Source: Zelonia costaricensis | Lineage: Eukaryota; Euglenozoa; Kinetoplastea; Trypanosomatida; Trypanosomatidae | Direction: 5' to 3' | Assembly: GCA_030849075.1 (NCBI GenBank) | Contig: JASAOO010003031.1 | Location: forward strand, 1 to 18,226 | DNA: 18,226 nt | Part shown: one piece after another, positions 7,301 to 15,195 of the stretch | Layout of the letters: each line of letters begins with the position of its first letter | Numbering within the stretch: the stretch's first letter is position 1 | The notes under the pieces: model-generated | Databases searched by the model: none | Seen by the model: only the letters and a program-made list of their open reading frames with translations | Told to the model about the DNA's origin: nothing | Position numbers and translations under genes: made by a program

Positions 7301-10300
7301 GCGGACGCGTGCGGGGTCGTTGACAGGCTTCCCATCCCCGCATCACTCAGCGTGCCGGCCGCGTTCGCGTCGCCAGCTCCCCTGGGCGAGTAGGCGGACA
7401 CCGACATTGTCATGAAGGAGGCCCCAGCGAACCCGCCGCCGCCGCCGACAAGACCTACGATGCTGCTGGCGTTGCTCTGCGACGGCGCCGCGAACCCGTT
7501 GCCCCCGCTGCAGAGCCGCAGCATGGAGTGGGGGAGCTGCTGCCGCAGGAACATCGTCGCGTACGTCATCATCACCTGCGTCACGCGGCCGAAGCGGACG
7601 AGCAGCGGAGAGGCGAAGCGCCAGCGATGGCGCAGGTGCCCCGCCAGCCCCTCCACCTGTGCCGCGTAGCCGAAGCAGATGAGGTTGGCGCCGAGGATCT
7701 CGTACGTGGCGTTGATGCGGCTGTGGATGGCGCAGCACCGCAGCGCCGCTTCCGCGTCGTGCAGGCTGTTCCGCAGGGAGGCAGCTGAGTAGTGAAAGAA
7801 GACGTGGCTACGCACCGTGTACAGAATGGAGAGGTCACGTCCACGCGACGGCGCGTGCAGCCCCAGGGCCGCCGCGTGTTCCTCCTCGTCCCCTTCCATC
7901 TCCCCCGGCGCTGCGGCGTCGCCTGACGTACCGGCAGCAGGGCGCGCGAGGAGTTCGCTGATGGCCTTGCTGAGGATGCGCACGGCGGCGGCGGCGTTGT
8001 CGATGCCATCCTCGCCGAATGACGACGGCGGCGAGAACCTCGTCATGTGCGCTGCCGTCACCAGCGCCTCCTCCAACCCGTCGCTGTCCCCCTCGTCCTC
8101 GACGCGAGGGTCTTCGGAGCTGCTGGCGGAGCGGAGCCCCGGCCCGTGCCGGAGCGCCAAGGCGCGCAGCAGCGGGTGCAGGACGCCCATGACGTGCAGG
8201 CGAACCACCACGATGGGCGTGCACACAGACGCCGGCAGCGTGAGCACCGCCACGACGCTGTCGTCACCTGCGTCGAGCTGCGTCGTCGGAGGCGGCGTCG
8301 CATTGATCGGCTTCGAGCGCAAGAACTCCGGCAGCGGAACGTTGGTGCTAGCGTCGGCAGAGGTGCTGTGGTCCAGGCGGGCCGCGGCGGCTGCGGTTGC
8401 CGCCGCCTCCGCGGTGGCGTCGACGTTTGTGGAGACGGAGGTGCTCGTGGAGTTGCCGAGGGGGTGCTGGTGGTGGGGATAGACAGGGGGGAGATGCGTG
8501 TGGGCTGACTGCGCTGTGACGAGGGGAAGCTGGCGGTGGGCGGACCACGGGTGGGGCTGCACCGCATGCAGCTGCCGGTGCCCCTGGGGCGAGGCCTCGC
8601 TGCTGGGCTGCCGCGACACGGTGGAGAGGCAGTTGTTGTCACTCACCGTGCCCCCGAGCGGGACCGACACGACGGGGGGCGCCGACGCGGAGGCGGGAGT
8701 TGCGGCCCCGACGCTGGAGGGCCGGACATGGACGTCGCGTGCCTTGAGCTGCGGACCGACGTGGACGAGGGACGCCGCGTCGCTGCCGGTCAGCGGCGGC
8801 AGGCGCTGCTGCTGCTGCTGCTGCGCGTTACCACCCGACCCGTCCCCGTCCCTCCCCGCACCGCGTGCCAGTCGCATCGGCGACGGCGTGCTGCTGCGCC
8901 GGCTGCTGCGGCTTTGCACCGAGAAGCCCAGACCAGCGCTGCTCGGTGGGGTGGCAGCCGTCCCACTACCAGCAGCAGCAGCAGCGCCATCACCATCACC
9001 ACCAGCAGCCGCCGCGGTCGCGCTACTCGCCAGCGCGTTCCCCGGCCGCTTCACCGTGCGCGTGTGCGGGTGGGAAACATGGTGTCGCGGCGACGACGCA
9101 CTCCGCTGCGGTGCGCTGGGCGACCGCGGCAGGCGGAACGCGACGTCCGTTGCCATCCCGCCGGACGTTGACGTTGACGTCGCGGCCGCGTCCGGCCGCT
9201 CGCCATCCCCTGTGCCCAGGCTTGCTTCACTCCGGAGAAGGCGACGCAGCGCAGGCGCCGCCGCGCCCGGTGCTCCGTCCAGCCCGCTGTCCATCGTGGT
9301 CGCCGCCAGCAGCGCGACTACTGCCGCATCGGTGCTGTACGACGCCGCTTGTAAAACGGGCGGCATGGAGAGAGAGGACTGCTGCTGCGGGTGCGGGTGC
9401 GGGTGCTGCGAGGACGACGGTTGCTGCGACTGATGCCGGCTCACGGCGGTGTCCAGCACCCGAGCGAGGGCGCGCCACTGGACGTCCTGCTCCGCGGACG
9501 AATCGGTGGAGCGGCCGGCGACGGTCGCGGTGTTGCTGCCATTGGCCAGCGAGATGGAGTGATGGGGGCCGGGCGAGCTGGGTGCGGACATGGCGACAGC
9601 AGCGAACTGGTAGCCGCCGCCGCCCACCTCCTGCACCGAAAGCGAGGGCGCGGGCGGTGACGAGGAGGTGCCTCGCGATGGCACGTCACCGCCGTCTGTT
9701 GCGACAGACGCGGTCGTCTCGGAGCGGCGCGGCGTGGTCGGGTTGTGCAGCGGCGACAGCAGCCGCACCCCACCCACGCCGGCGAGCGAGGAGGCCATCG
9801 TTGTCATCGTCGTCGCCGTGGTCGCCGTCGTGGCGTTGGTGTTGGCGGTAGTCGGCGTCGTGGCGCGGCCGAGGGACTCGGCGTGGCTGCTGGTGGAGAG
9901 CCGCACCAGCCCGGGCAGCCGCGGCGCCTGCGGCAACTGAGGGGACACGTCCATCAGAACGGCCGGCGGCGGCAGCGGGAAGTTGTCGCCGGCCCCCACC
10001 GCGCCGTCGCCGCTGCCGGTCACCGGGCTGCTCGCCAGCGGGGAATGGCTACTCCCCATGTGGCCCAGCGACATGATGCTTGTTTCCATCTGATTGCCCA
10101 CGCCGCCGGCATCCGGTGCGGCGATGCCCTCCGTGGCGGGGAAGGAGGAGGGGCTCGGTGTGTGCCCCACTGGCGGCGAGGGCACTGGCAGCGGCGCTGG
10201 CAGTGCGGCGACGGCCTCCCCTTGCCCCTCCTCCGGAAGCTGGAGGTGCTGCGACTCTGCAAACTCCTTCGAGGGCATGCCGCCGGTGTCCGCCTCGAGC

Positions 10301-11880
10301 GGGCCTGAAGCGGGCATCGACGGCCGCGGTGGCGAGGGCGGGGCCGCGACGGCGACCACAGCGGGCGGCGGCGGCGGTGACGATGACAAGGAGGGCTGCT
10401 CTACCGCGTAGCTGGAGGTGCCGAGGACCCGCGCAGGGATGCGGAACTCGACCACGACGGCCGAGTCCCCGCTGTTGCGCAGCACGATGCCCTCGATGTT
10501 GTGCCGGAGCACAATGCTGATGATCTCGTACGCCTCGCTGCCTAGTCGGTCGATCCACCAGAACTCCAGCCGGCGCGTGTCGGGGCGGAGGTTGACGGTG
10601 GTGCCGGGGTCCGGCGTGACGAGGCTGCGCCACCAGTGCGGCAGCTCGGCACTCCGGTACACCGTCGGCGTGCTCGCCCCGTCTTCGTCCTCGGCGACGT
10701 CGAGCGTGCTGTCCTCTTCCTCGGCGTCGTGCGACGCGCCGAGACCGCCGTAGCCGCCGTTGTCGCTGAGCTCCGCGTCGTGCATAAACGCCGCCGCACC
10801 AGCCCTCCGCCCATCCGACACGGACGGTGAGCTCATCCTGGAGGAGGGCGGCGACATCGAGGCGTCGAGGGCGTCGCCAGCGCCGCCGTGGGCCCCTCTC
10901 ATCAGCGTGGGGCGCCGCCGCCGGTGTCCGGGATGGCGGGTGAGCTGCTGGCCCTGCTGCTGCTGCTGCGCCTCCTCCCGCTGCCGCTGGCGCTGATTGT
11001 ACCGCCGCGGCCGCTCGAGGCCGACGAAGAGGTCTGTGAAGGAGGAGGGCGCGGTGGTGCGGGCCTTCTGGGCCTTCACCGAGGGGGACGCCGGTGAGTC
11101 CCCGCCCCCGCCGTCGTGGCGGCGTGGGCGGCTGTTGCTCGTACTACTCGCGGAGGAGTGCGTCCCCGACGGCGGCTCCTGCGAGATCGGCGAGACTGGG
11201 AGACGGGGCAGTCGGCGCTGTGAGGAGTTCTCGGCGTGCCCGGCGGCGCTGTGGTCGACGTCCATGCCGGGGGCGGTGGCACGCGAGGCGGAGACGCTGG
11301 GGAAGGAGGAGTTCGAGTACCGCCGCACCATGGCCGGCGCAGCGTCGTTGCTGCTGCGCTGCTGGGGGTGGGGTTGGTGGTGGTGTTGCGAGGTGCGACT
11401 TGGCGTCGCTGCACACTCCTGCGGCGCGTGACGCGCGGCGGGCACGGCGGGCAGCGGCGTGGGCAGCAGCGCCGCAAAGGACAGCATTGGACGTCCTTCC
11501 ACGGTGTTGTAGGGCAAGCTGAAGAACGGCGGCGCCGGGGCTGACGGAGTGGCCGCAGTGGGTGTCGCTCCTGCTGCTGCTGCGGCCAAGTCGCCCGCAT
11601 CGCTCACGCCATCCCTGACGTCGGGGTTGTCTCCGCTGTTGCGACCGTTGGTGAAGTTCGCGTTGACGGTGGCGTCGATCGGCGCCGCGAGGGAGCCCAG
11701 CGCGCGGGCAAGCGCTGCGCCGCTCCAGGCATGCTCCGGCGGCGGCACGTGCAGGGAGTTTGAGGTGGGGCTACTGCTGGTGCTGGTGCTCGTCGCGTTC
11801 GCACCCGCGACACCGGTGGACGTGTCACCGCGCCGCGACGCGGCCGGCGACAAGGGCGGCGGACAGTGTGGGGTGTGCAT
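4381..11880 (-). CDS. Giant SET/MYND-domain protein, SMYD4-like
   Basis: 2,499 residues, ATG at 11880, TAG stop. Residues 1-410 and about 500-1200 are low complexity (Ser, Pro, Ala, Gly, Gln runs) and probably disordered. A folded-looking island lies at about 411-490 (HWWRSL, then LEFWWIDRLGSEAYEIISIV). Residues about 1206-1425 look helical; RSHVFFHYSAASLRNSLHDA (about 1357-1376) resembles a TPR repeat. The N-terminal SET half is at 1770-1801 (RLSATRRIMKGETLLMERPA). A MYND zinc finger follows, with ligands C1839, C1842, C1853, C1857, C1862, C1866, H1875 and C1879; the x8 spacing before His fits SMYD4-type fingers. The C-terminal 50 residues resemble the end of a SET core: RSCSNL (2451-2456) at the NHSCxPN position, then KKNINLGDVLWW. 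The order TPR, SET, MYND, SET suggests a lysine methyltransferase relative, but the cofactor motif and terminal Tyr are not conserved, so activity is doubtful. Substrate and location are unknown. Confidence 0.85.
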   Translation of the reverse strand: MHTPHCPPPLSPAASRRGDTSTGVAGANATSTSTSSSPTSNSLHVPPPEHAWSGAALARALGSLAAPIDATVNANFTNGRNSGDNPDVRDGVSDAGDLAAAAAGATPTAATPSAPAPPFFSLPYNTVEGRPMLSFAALLPTPLPAVPAARHAPQECAATPSRTSQHHHQPHPQQRSSNDAAPAMVRRYSNSSFPSVSASRATAPGMDVDHSAAGHAENSSQRRLPRLPVSPISQEPPSGTHSSASSTSNSRPRRHDGGGGDSPASPSVKAQKARTTAPSSFTDLFVGLERPRRYNQRQRQREEAQQQQQGQQLTRHPGHRRRRPTLMRGAHGGAGDALDASMSPPSSRMSSPSVSDGRRAGAAAFMHDAELSDNGGYGGLGASHDAEEEDSTLDVAEDEDGASTPTVYRSAELPHWWRSLVTPDPGTTVNLRPDTRRLEFWWIDRLGSEAYEIISIVLRHNIEGIVLRNSGDSAVVVEFRIPARVLGTSSYAVEQPSLSSSPPPPPAVVAVAAPPSPPRPSMPASGPLEADTGGMPSKEFAESQHLQLPEEGQGEAVAALPAPLPVPSPPVGHTPSPSSFPATEGIAAPDAGGVGNQMETSIMSLGHMGSSHSPLASSPVTGSGDGAVGAGDNFPLPPPAVLMDVSPQLPQAPRLPGLVRLSTSSHAESLGRATTPTTANTNATTATTATTMTTMASSLAGVGGVRLLSPLHNPTTPRRSETTASVATDGGDVPSRGTSSSPPAPSLSVQEVGGGGYQFAAVAMSAPSSPGPHHSISLANGSNTATVAGRSTDSSAEQDVQWRALARVLDTAVSRHQSQQPSSSQHPHPHPQQQSSLSMPPVLQAASYSTDAAVVALLAATTMDSGLDGAPGAAAPALRRLLRSEASLGTGDGERPDAAATSTSTSGGMATDVAFRLPRSPSAPQRSASSPRHHVSHPHTRTVKRPGNALASSATAAAAGGDGDGAAAAAGSGTAATPPSSAGLGFSVQSRSSRRSSTPSPMRLARGAGRDGDGSGGNAQQQQQQRLPPLTGSDAASLVHVGPQLKARDVHVRPSSVGAATPASASAPPVVSVPLGGTVSDNNCLSTVSRQPSSEASPQGHRQLHAVQPHPWSAHRQLPLVTAQSAHTHLPPVYPHHQHPLGNSTSTSVSTNVDATAEAAATAAAAARLDHSTSADASTNVPLPEFLRSKPINATPPPTTQLDAGDDSVVAVLTLPASVCTPIVVVRLHVMGVLHPLLRALALRHGPGLRSASSSEDPRVEDEGDSDGLEEALVTAAHMTRFSPPSSFGEDGIDNAAAAVRILSKAISELLARPAAGTSGDAAAPGEMEGDEEEHAAALGLHAPSRGRDLSILYTVRSHVFFHYSAASLRNSLHDAEAALRCCAIHSRINATYEILGANLICFGYAAQVEGLAGHLRHRWRFASPLLVRFGRVTQVMMTYATMFLRQQLPHSMLRLCSGGNGFAAPSQSNASSIVGLVGGGGGFAGASFMTMSVSAYSPRGAGDANAAGTLSDAGMGSLSTTPHASAPVAVLSATTGLGDGRDLSGSPAAAAETTNLNAMLLAHALPFEVCPLLLGHYGRTLHNAQETPSQQPLPCLTSPLSKSIDSTATTRTTALAPAHSGPQSPAHKSGPHSPRRRPQRAFRPNADVCHRRLFLLETIYPSMNPIPVSRLKSVLPIPLARRFQGRLSPRSTSLSSAKASTGSSGCYGGVGGRGRTSPAPSHAIVVPTAPGKKERKVRAEDFMYDRDSMLALLAATADTTMRWGTAPMRYFARHIRLSATRRIMKGETLLMERPALLMPFWPLLPPRPTSTTSPSAAAAAAAGGGASESANTAAPQCCAQCGRQRLARFIPCPGECGSVYCSEQCRHLALRTYHIVECSAAPPDPHDPRVQECGDDDATRMRRVAATIRGVLTDWNTYLHYLARWDTPSTRRHPTPPPQATTLSSSVSAMAEAPTLAPASSGEFPGGEAPGHPVSSQPPPPILAITAMRAVARVGALLVCLILPVELLPQMREHPEWAAERHAMLRAVARTLRQRGLVVPATTEATRTKSGPYRDANKYCTNVDPHHLLLMEVLLQQMSIPFFADFNYRAPSTVWERLGHIPCQVERSDAGGGHLDGAAKSVFDSLRLVRMNGGCNPSAPFTPTPYPATVEQQQQHQQRNWFVELTPPQREEVLCDLHSMVSQVYMAIAEELGSVRALPHCSTSEEEEAEDGESGLEQGLPGRWNCVDLFGYLTSTRAFQQISDFCLTSWAVVYPRDLEPPNVAAAMAADGRSVSIAPGASAAAFPPPSAIGGDRSTTAPSPPQNALGPFPNNRRSADTTTVATDLSHYSQGEASTTLAVPLAVISPWACLTVDLHPILGNVPGGVLYSRFMVEHEQRRRMLAYCAAAAGRRGGSVFGSLGGANDESFLSVNSAVSTSAAALLSGEDSLRGGVSLREDGDLKLLEEAAQRSCSNLHFSLVYTPSNEVALVVSAKKNINLGDVLWWESVSCGEYLAALL
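8806..8823. repeat. CTG triplet run coding for polyglutamine
   Basis: Six CTG units on the plus strand, read as CAG (Gln) in the minus-strand SET/MYND gene. A similar shorter run lies at about 10955-10968. Confidence 0.85.
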
Positions 11881-11938
11881 GTAGACAAGGGAGGGAAGGG
11901 AGGGGTGGGGGCCAGAGGAAGCACCTACACACGGGCGC

Positions 11939-11959
11939 GTGTGTGTGTATGTGTGTGTA
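11939..11959. repeat. GT microsatellite
   Basis: GT run with one A interruption in the 5' leader region of the SET/MYND gene. Confidence 0.85.
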
Positions 11960-12179
11960 CGGAGACAGAGCCCAGGTGCGCGTGCGAAGCGTGTGTGCGT
12001 GTGCCACGAGAAGAGGGAGCACAGGGAAGCAAGGGGGGGGGAGCGGGCCGGGGGAACGGAGCGGAGTGGTGGGTGTCCGGAAATCGGTGGCAGAAGGGGC
12101 CGGGGACCGGGAGGGAAAGGGGGGGGGGCGGCCAGTCAGCCTCCGACGCAGGAGCGGTGCACCAGAGAGAAGAAAACCA

Positions 12180-12203
12180 CTACAAAAAAAAAGGGAAGAA
12201 AGA
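12180..12203 (-). promoter_or_regulatory. Candidate spliced-leader acceptor for the giant SET/MYND gene
   Basis: On the minus strand an unbroken 20-nt pyrimidine tract (12203-12184, ending in nine T) runs straight into GTAG, with AG at 12181-12180. This is the best acceptor in the window. It gives a leader of 299 nt that contains no ATG, which supports the ATG at 11880. Other AGs at 12324-12323 (after a tract at 12391-12366) and near 12142 are alternatives. Confidence 0.55.
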
Positions 12204-12224
12204 CACGACACCCGCACGAACCGC

Positions 12225-12275
12225 TGTGTGTGTGTGTGTGTGTCGTGTTTGCCGCGAAGAGGACACACACACACA
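12225..12275. repeat. Facing TG and AC microsatellites
   Basis: A TG run (12225-12242) and an AC run (12263-12275) are separated by about 20 nt. They are complementary and could pair as a hairpin in the precursor RNA, upstream of the best acceptor at 12180. Confidence 0.8.
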
Positions 12276-13582
12276 AACAAACCGAACAACAACAAACAGC
12301 AGAAACAAAAGAAAAGGGCCACCTGCGAACACCACACACAAAGACACACGCACACACGAGCGCACGGAAAAGAAGAGAAAAGAACGAGATAATTTGGCAC
12401 CAAGGAGGTGAGATGTGGGAAGACCGAGGAGGGGAGAAGAGGGAAGGAAAGGGGAAAGGAAAGGGGGAGGCGGGGACGCGTTTGAGCTGGGTGTTTTCAC
12501 TTGGGCGTATGTGTGCTTGTATAGTTCCAGATGCACCACGACACGGACCCCAGGGCCTCCTCTGCTCCACTACGCCACACAAGCAGAGTTCTATCAAGGA
12601 GAAAAACCGTCCTCTCCCCCCACGAAGACGGCGGAGGAGACGCGGCGCGGCGGTGAACAACAACAACAACAAAAAAGGAATGAAGGAATCGTCGACGGAG
12701 TTGCGGCAGCGCACGCACGCACAGGCAGGAACAATCGAGGAGCGGAAAGGGAGTGGGAGAGGGGTGGGGGGGGAAGGGGAAGAGGTTCGAGTGAAGAAGA
12801 AGAGGAGTCAGACTAGGAAGTGCAAAGGAAAGGGGGGGAGCGGAGGGGATGCACCGCCGCAGCACAGACGTCCCGTGGTGTAAAGCGTAAAGCGACGGGG
12901 AAGGAATGGGAGAGACCCGTCAGAACCAAGAAGGTCGGAGTGGGTGGGGTACGGCGACGGCGTCGATGTATAACTACGCGCGCCACACTTCGTCTCTGCG
13001 TTGTAGCCCAAACGGCGCTGCGGCTGCCTTGCGCGACAGGAGGGAGGGGGAGGAAGGGCGGTGGTGGTTGGTGGGGTCACGTGTGCGACCTTTCACGCAG
13101 CGCCTGCCTTTATGTACGCGGCTCGCCTCTGCTACCGGCTGTGTGTTTTACAGTCTACGGAGATGTGCGCGAAGGGTACTATAAAGGAAACAGCGTGTTT
13201 GTGTGCTCGGTTGTGTTTTTTTTGTGTTTTTGTGGAGGAAAGGGTGAGGGAGGTTGTGCTTGTCGGTAGGAGGGTGGGAGGTGGGGGGGGGGAGTCCTCG
13301 GAGTCGACGTGAGGGGCACACCACGCGAAAAAAAAAACAAGCTAAAAGGAAAGAAAAGAAAATAGAAGACAACGGCGGCAAAGCAGCCGCCCGCTGTTGC
13401 GCGTGCTGTCTTTACGCGGGAAGCAAGTGACGGGGGGGGGGAATACACACACACTCACACAAAACGGAGAGAGTGGGGGGGGGACCAGACGGCACAAAGG
13501 AGGGCCTGTGGACGGTGTATGGATTTGTCCGAGATGTGCACCTTGGCTCCGGCCCGTGCAGAGGTGTGTTTGTGTGTGTCTC

Positions 13583-13598
13583 TGTGTGTGTGTGTGTG
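13583..13598. repeat. TG microsatellite
   Basis: Perfect TG run in the presumed 3' UTR of the ARL5-like gene; an imperfect GT stretch lies just before it (13563-13579). Confidence 0.85.
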
Positions 13599-14222
13599 AA
13601 GGGAAGGAGGCAGCGTCTTTGTGCGCTTGTGCCGCCGCATAAGGTGTTGCTGGAGGAGAGAGAGCCAGAGGGAGAGAGTGCAACACACCACACGCCTACG
13701 CAGGTGGCGAGAAAGGTGCTGTGTGTTTTTACGAGGTGTACGTGTGTGGGCGTGTGTGATGGTGCTGTACGACACCGCCTCTTACGTACTGGAAAGAAGC
13801 TGGACAGAGCACGCGAGCGAGAGAGAGCGCGCACACACTCGCACACACGCACACATGCGAGAAGAAAACAAAACAGAAAAAAAAGCGACAAGGAGGGACG
13901 AACGCCGGACTCGAGTGAGGTGCAGAAAGGGGAAACGCAGGGAGGGAGGCGAAGGTGCTAAGTTCTGATGACACTCGAGCACCGGAGTCGCGTGGAGGCC
14001 CGCATGTCCGCCACGGTGCAGGTGTGTGCATACCCGACGCACAACACCGTCAACACCGGAGGCGCACGGAGAGAATGGAGGCGGGGCGTGGGAGGGCGAT
14101 GTAAAAACCGCCGCTCCCGTCCCCACACACCCTCGCCTTGCAAGTGGCCCGCACAGCGCCAGCGCATGAGGCCAGCCGAGCTGGCGTACTGATCACCTAT
14201 ACACACAGGGGTTCGCCTAGAC

Positions 14223-14239
14223 GTGTGTGTGTGTGTGTG
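14223..14239. repeat. GT microsatellite
   Basis: Perfect GT run in the presumed 3' UTR of the ARL5-like gene; complementary to the CA run at 14452-14471. Confidence 0.9.
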
Positions 14240-14451
14240 GAGCAGGAGCAGGATGTCATAGGTTGGCTGTTTGGTCGTTTGGTTTGTACGCCTCGTCATG
14301 TGTGAGACGAAAACAGAAGAGGTTTGGGGGAGTGGGAAGGCAATCGGGGGGTGGGGGTGGGGTGGGACGGGGTGCTGAGCACCATACACGAGAAAAACTT
14401 GAAAAGAAGAAGAACCAGCAGAACAACAATAAAGCGCCACTAGCACGTCGT

Positions 14452-14471
14452 ACACACACACACACACACAA
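14452..14471. repeat. AC microsatellite
   Basis: Perfect AC run about 45 nt beyond the stop codon of the ARL5-like gene, within its 3' UTR. Confidence 0.9.
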
Positions 14472-14516
14472 ACATACACACGCACGCAAGGGCGGGTACT
14501 CGCCAAAGCTGCGCTC

Positions 14517-15071
14517 CTAAACGTTCTCGGCGATCCAGTTCATCGCCTCTCGCAGCGACTCCCCGGTGGCCGCACTGCAGCCCATCAGCGTCCACGTCCG
14601 GTTTTTCAGCTTGCCCAGCTCGAGGTATTCGATCAGCTCGGCCGGCGACGCGGCGGACTCGACGTCTTGCTTGTTGGCCAGCACCAACAGCGTGGACTTC
14701 TCCAGTGACGGCTCACTGTGCAAGAGGTGATGCAGCACCTCCTTCGCCTTGGCGAAGCGACCTGCGTCAGCCGCGTCAACGACGAAGAGGATGGCGTCGG
14801 TGTGGTCGTAGTACAACTTCCACGACGCTCGCAACTGCTCCTGCCCACCCAGGTCCCAGCAGGTGAAGGCGATGGTGTGGCTTGTGTGCGGGTGGGTGAT
14901 GGTCAGCGTCTCGGTGTTGCCGCCCAAGGTGGGCTGCGTGGCGATGGCGTGGCCGAGCTGAAGATGGTACAGGATGGACGTCTTGCCCGCGTTGTTCAGG
15001 CCGAGGATGAGAAGCTTGTACGACCTGTTCGACTGGAACATCCCCCACAGGCTGGCGAAGAGCTGCCCCAT
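14517..15071 (-). CDS. ARL5: ARL5-like small GTPase (ARF family)
   Basis: 184 residues from the ATG at 15071; TAG stop. All ARF-family motifs are present: Gly2 for N-myristoylation (MGQLF) followed by an amphipathic helix, P-loop GLNNAGKT at 24-31, switch I Thr48 in PTLGGN, WDLGGQE at 72-78 with the catalytic Gln77, NKQD at 133-136 and CSA at 165-167. QLRASW after switch II and the C-terminal CSAATGESLREAMNWI are closest to ARL5 in my memory. ARL5 proteins act at the trans-Golgi, where in animals they recruit the GARP tether. Oddities: Asn26 where most family members have Asp (GLDNAGKT), and an interswitch hairpin about six residues longer than human ARL5, rich in His and Thr (59-67). The frame extends upstream to an in-frame ATG at 15155 (28 more residues), but a candidate splice acceptor at 15088 favours the short form. 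Confidence 0.9.
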   Translation of the reverse strand: MGQLFASLWGMFQSNRSYKLLILGLNNAGKTSILYHLQLGHAIATQPTLGGNTETLTITHPHTSHTIAFTCWDLGGQEQLRASWKLYYDHTDAILFVVDAADAGRFAKAKEVLHHLLHSEPSLEKSTLLVLANKQDVESAASPAELIEYLELGKLKNRTWTLMGCSAATGESLREAMNWIAENV

Positions 15072-15087
15072 TCTCCGTCTCTGCTTC

Positions 15088-15195
15088 CTCACGTGGGGCA
15101 CACACGCGCGTATGTGTTTGGGAGTGGGGTAAGGGGAGGTGACGGTGGCGTTCATGGAGGGTGAGTGAAGCCAATAGAGGGGGGGGGGGAGAGAT
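15088..15195 (-). promoter_or_regulatory. Candidate spliced-leader acceptor for the ARL5-like gene
   Basis: On the minus strand a tract containing eleven C (15189-15179) and further CT-rich sequence (15147-15128) are followed by the first AG at 15089-15088. The leader would be 16 nt and would exclude the in-frame upstream ATG at 15155. A second plausible acceptor lies upstream at 15215-15214 after a short T-rich tract. Confidence 0.45.

Larger units (their letters stand above)
11881..14516. other. 2.6-kb spacer between the ARL5-like gene and the SET/MYND gene
   Basis: Holds the 3' UTR of the ARL5-like gene and the 5' leader of the giant gene. Most is GT/CA microsatellite, polypurine (12426-12473 is a long G/A block) and A-rich sequence. 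Two patches are more ordinary in composition: about 12955-13160 and 13965-14215. No tRNA-like or coding signal was recognised in either. Confidence 0.6.

Noticed and set aside
8498..9851. Two long plus-strand frames (311 and 328 codons)
   Set aside because: Antisense to the low-complexity region of the giant gene, with Ala/Arg/Cys runs from reversed triplet repeats; no domain.
11939..12883. 314-codon plus-strand frame in the spacer
   Set aside because: Encodes Lys/Arg/Thr/His runs from polypurine and CA repeats; opposite to the transcription direction; no start context or domain.
12889..14216. tRNA, snoRNA or CRISPR-like structure in the long spacer
   Set aside because: No tRNA B-box-like arm with matching stems, no C/D box pair and no regular direct repeats with spacers could be found by eye.
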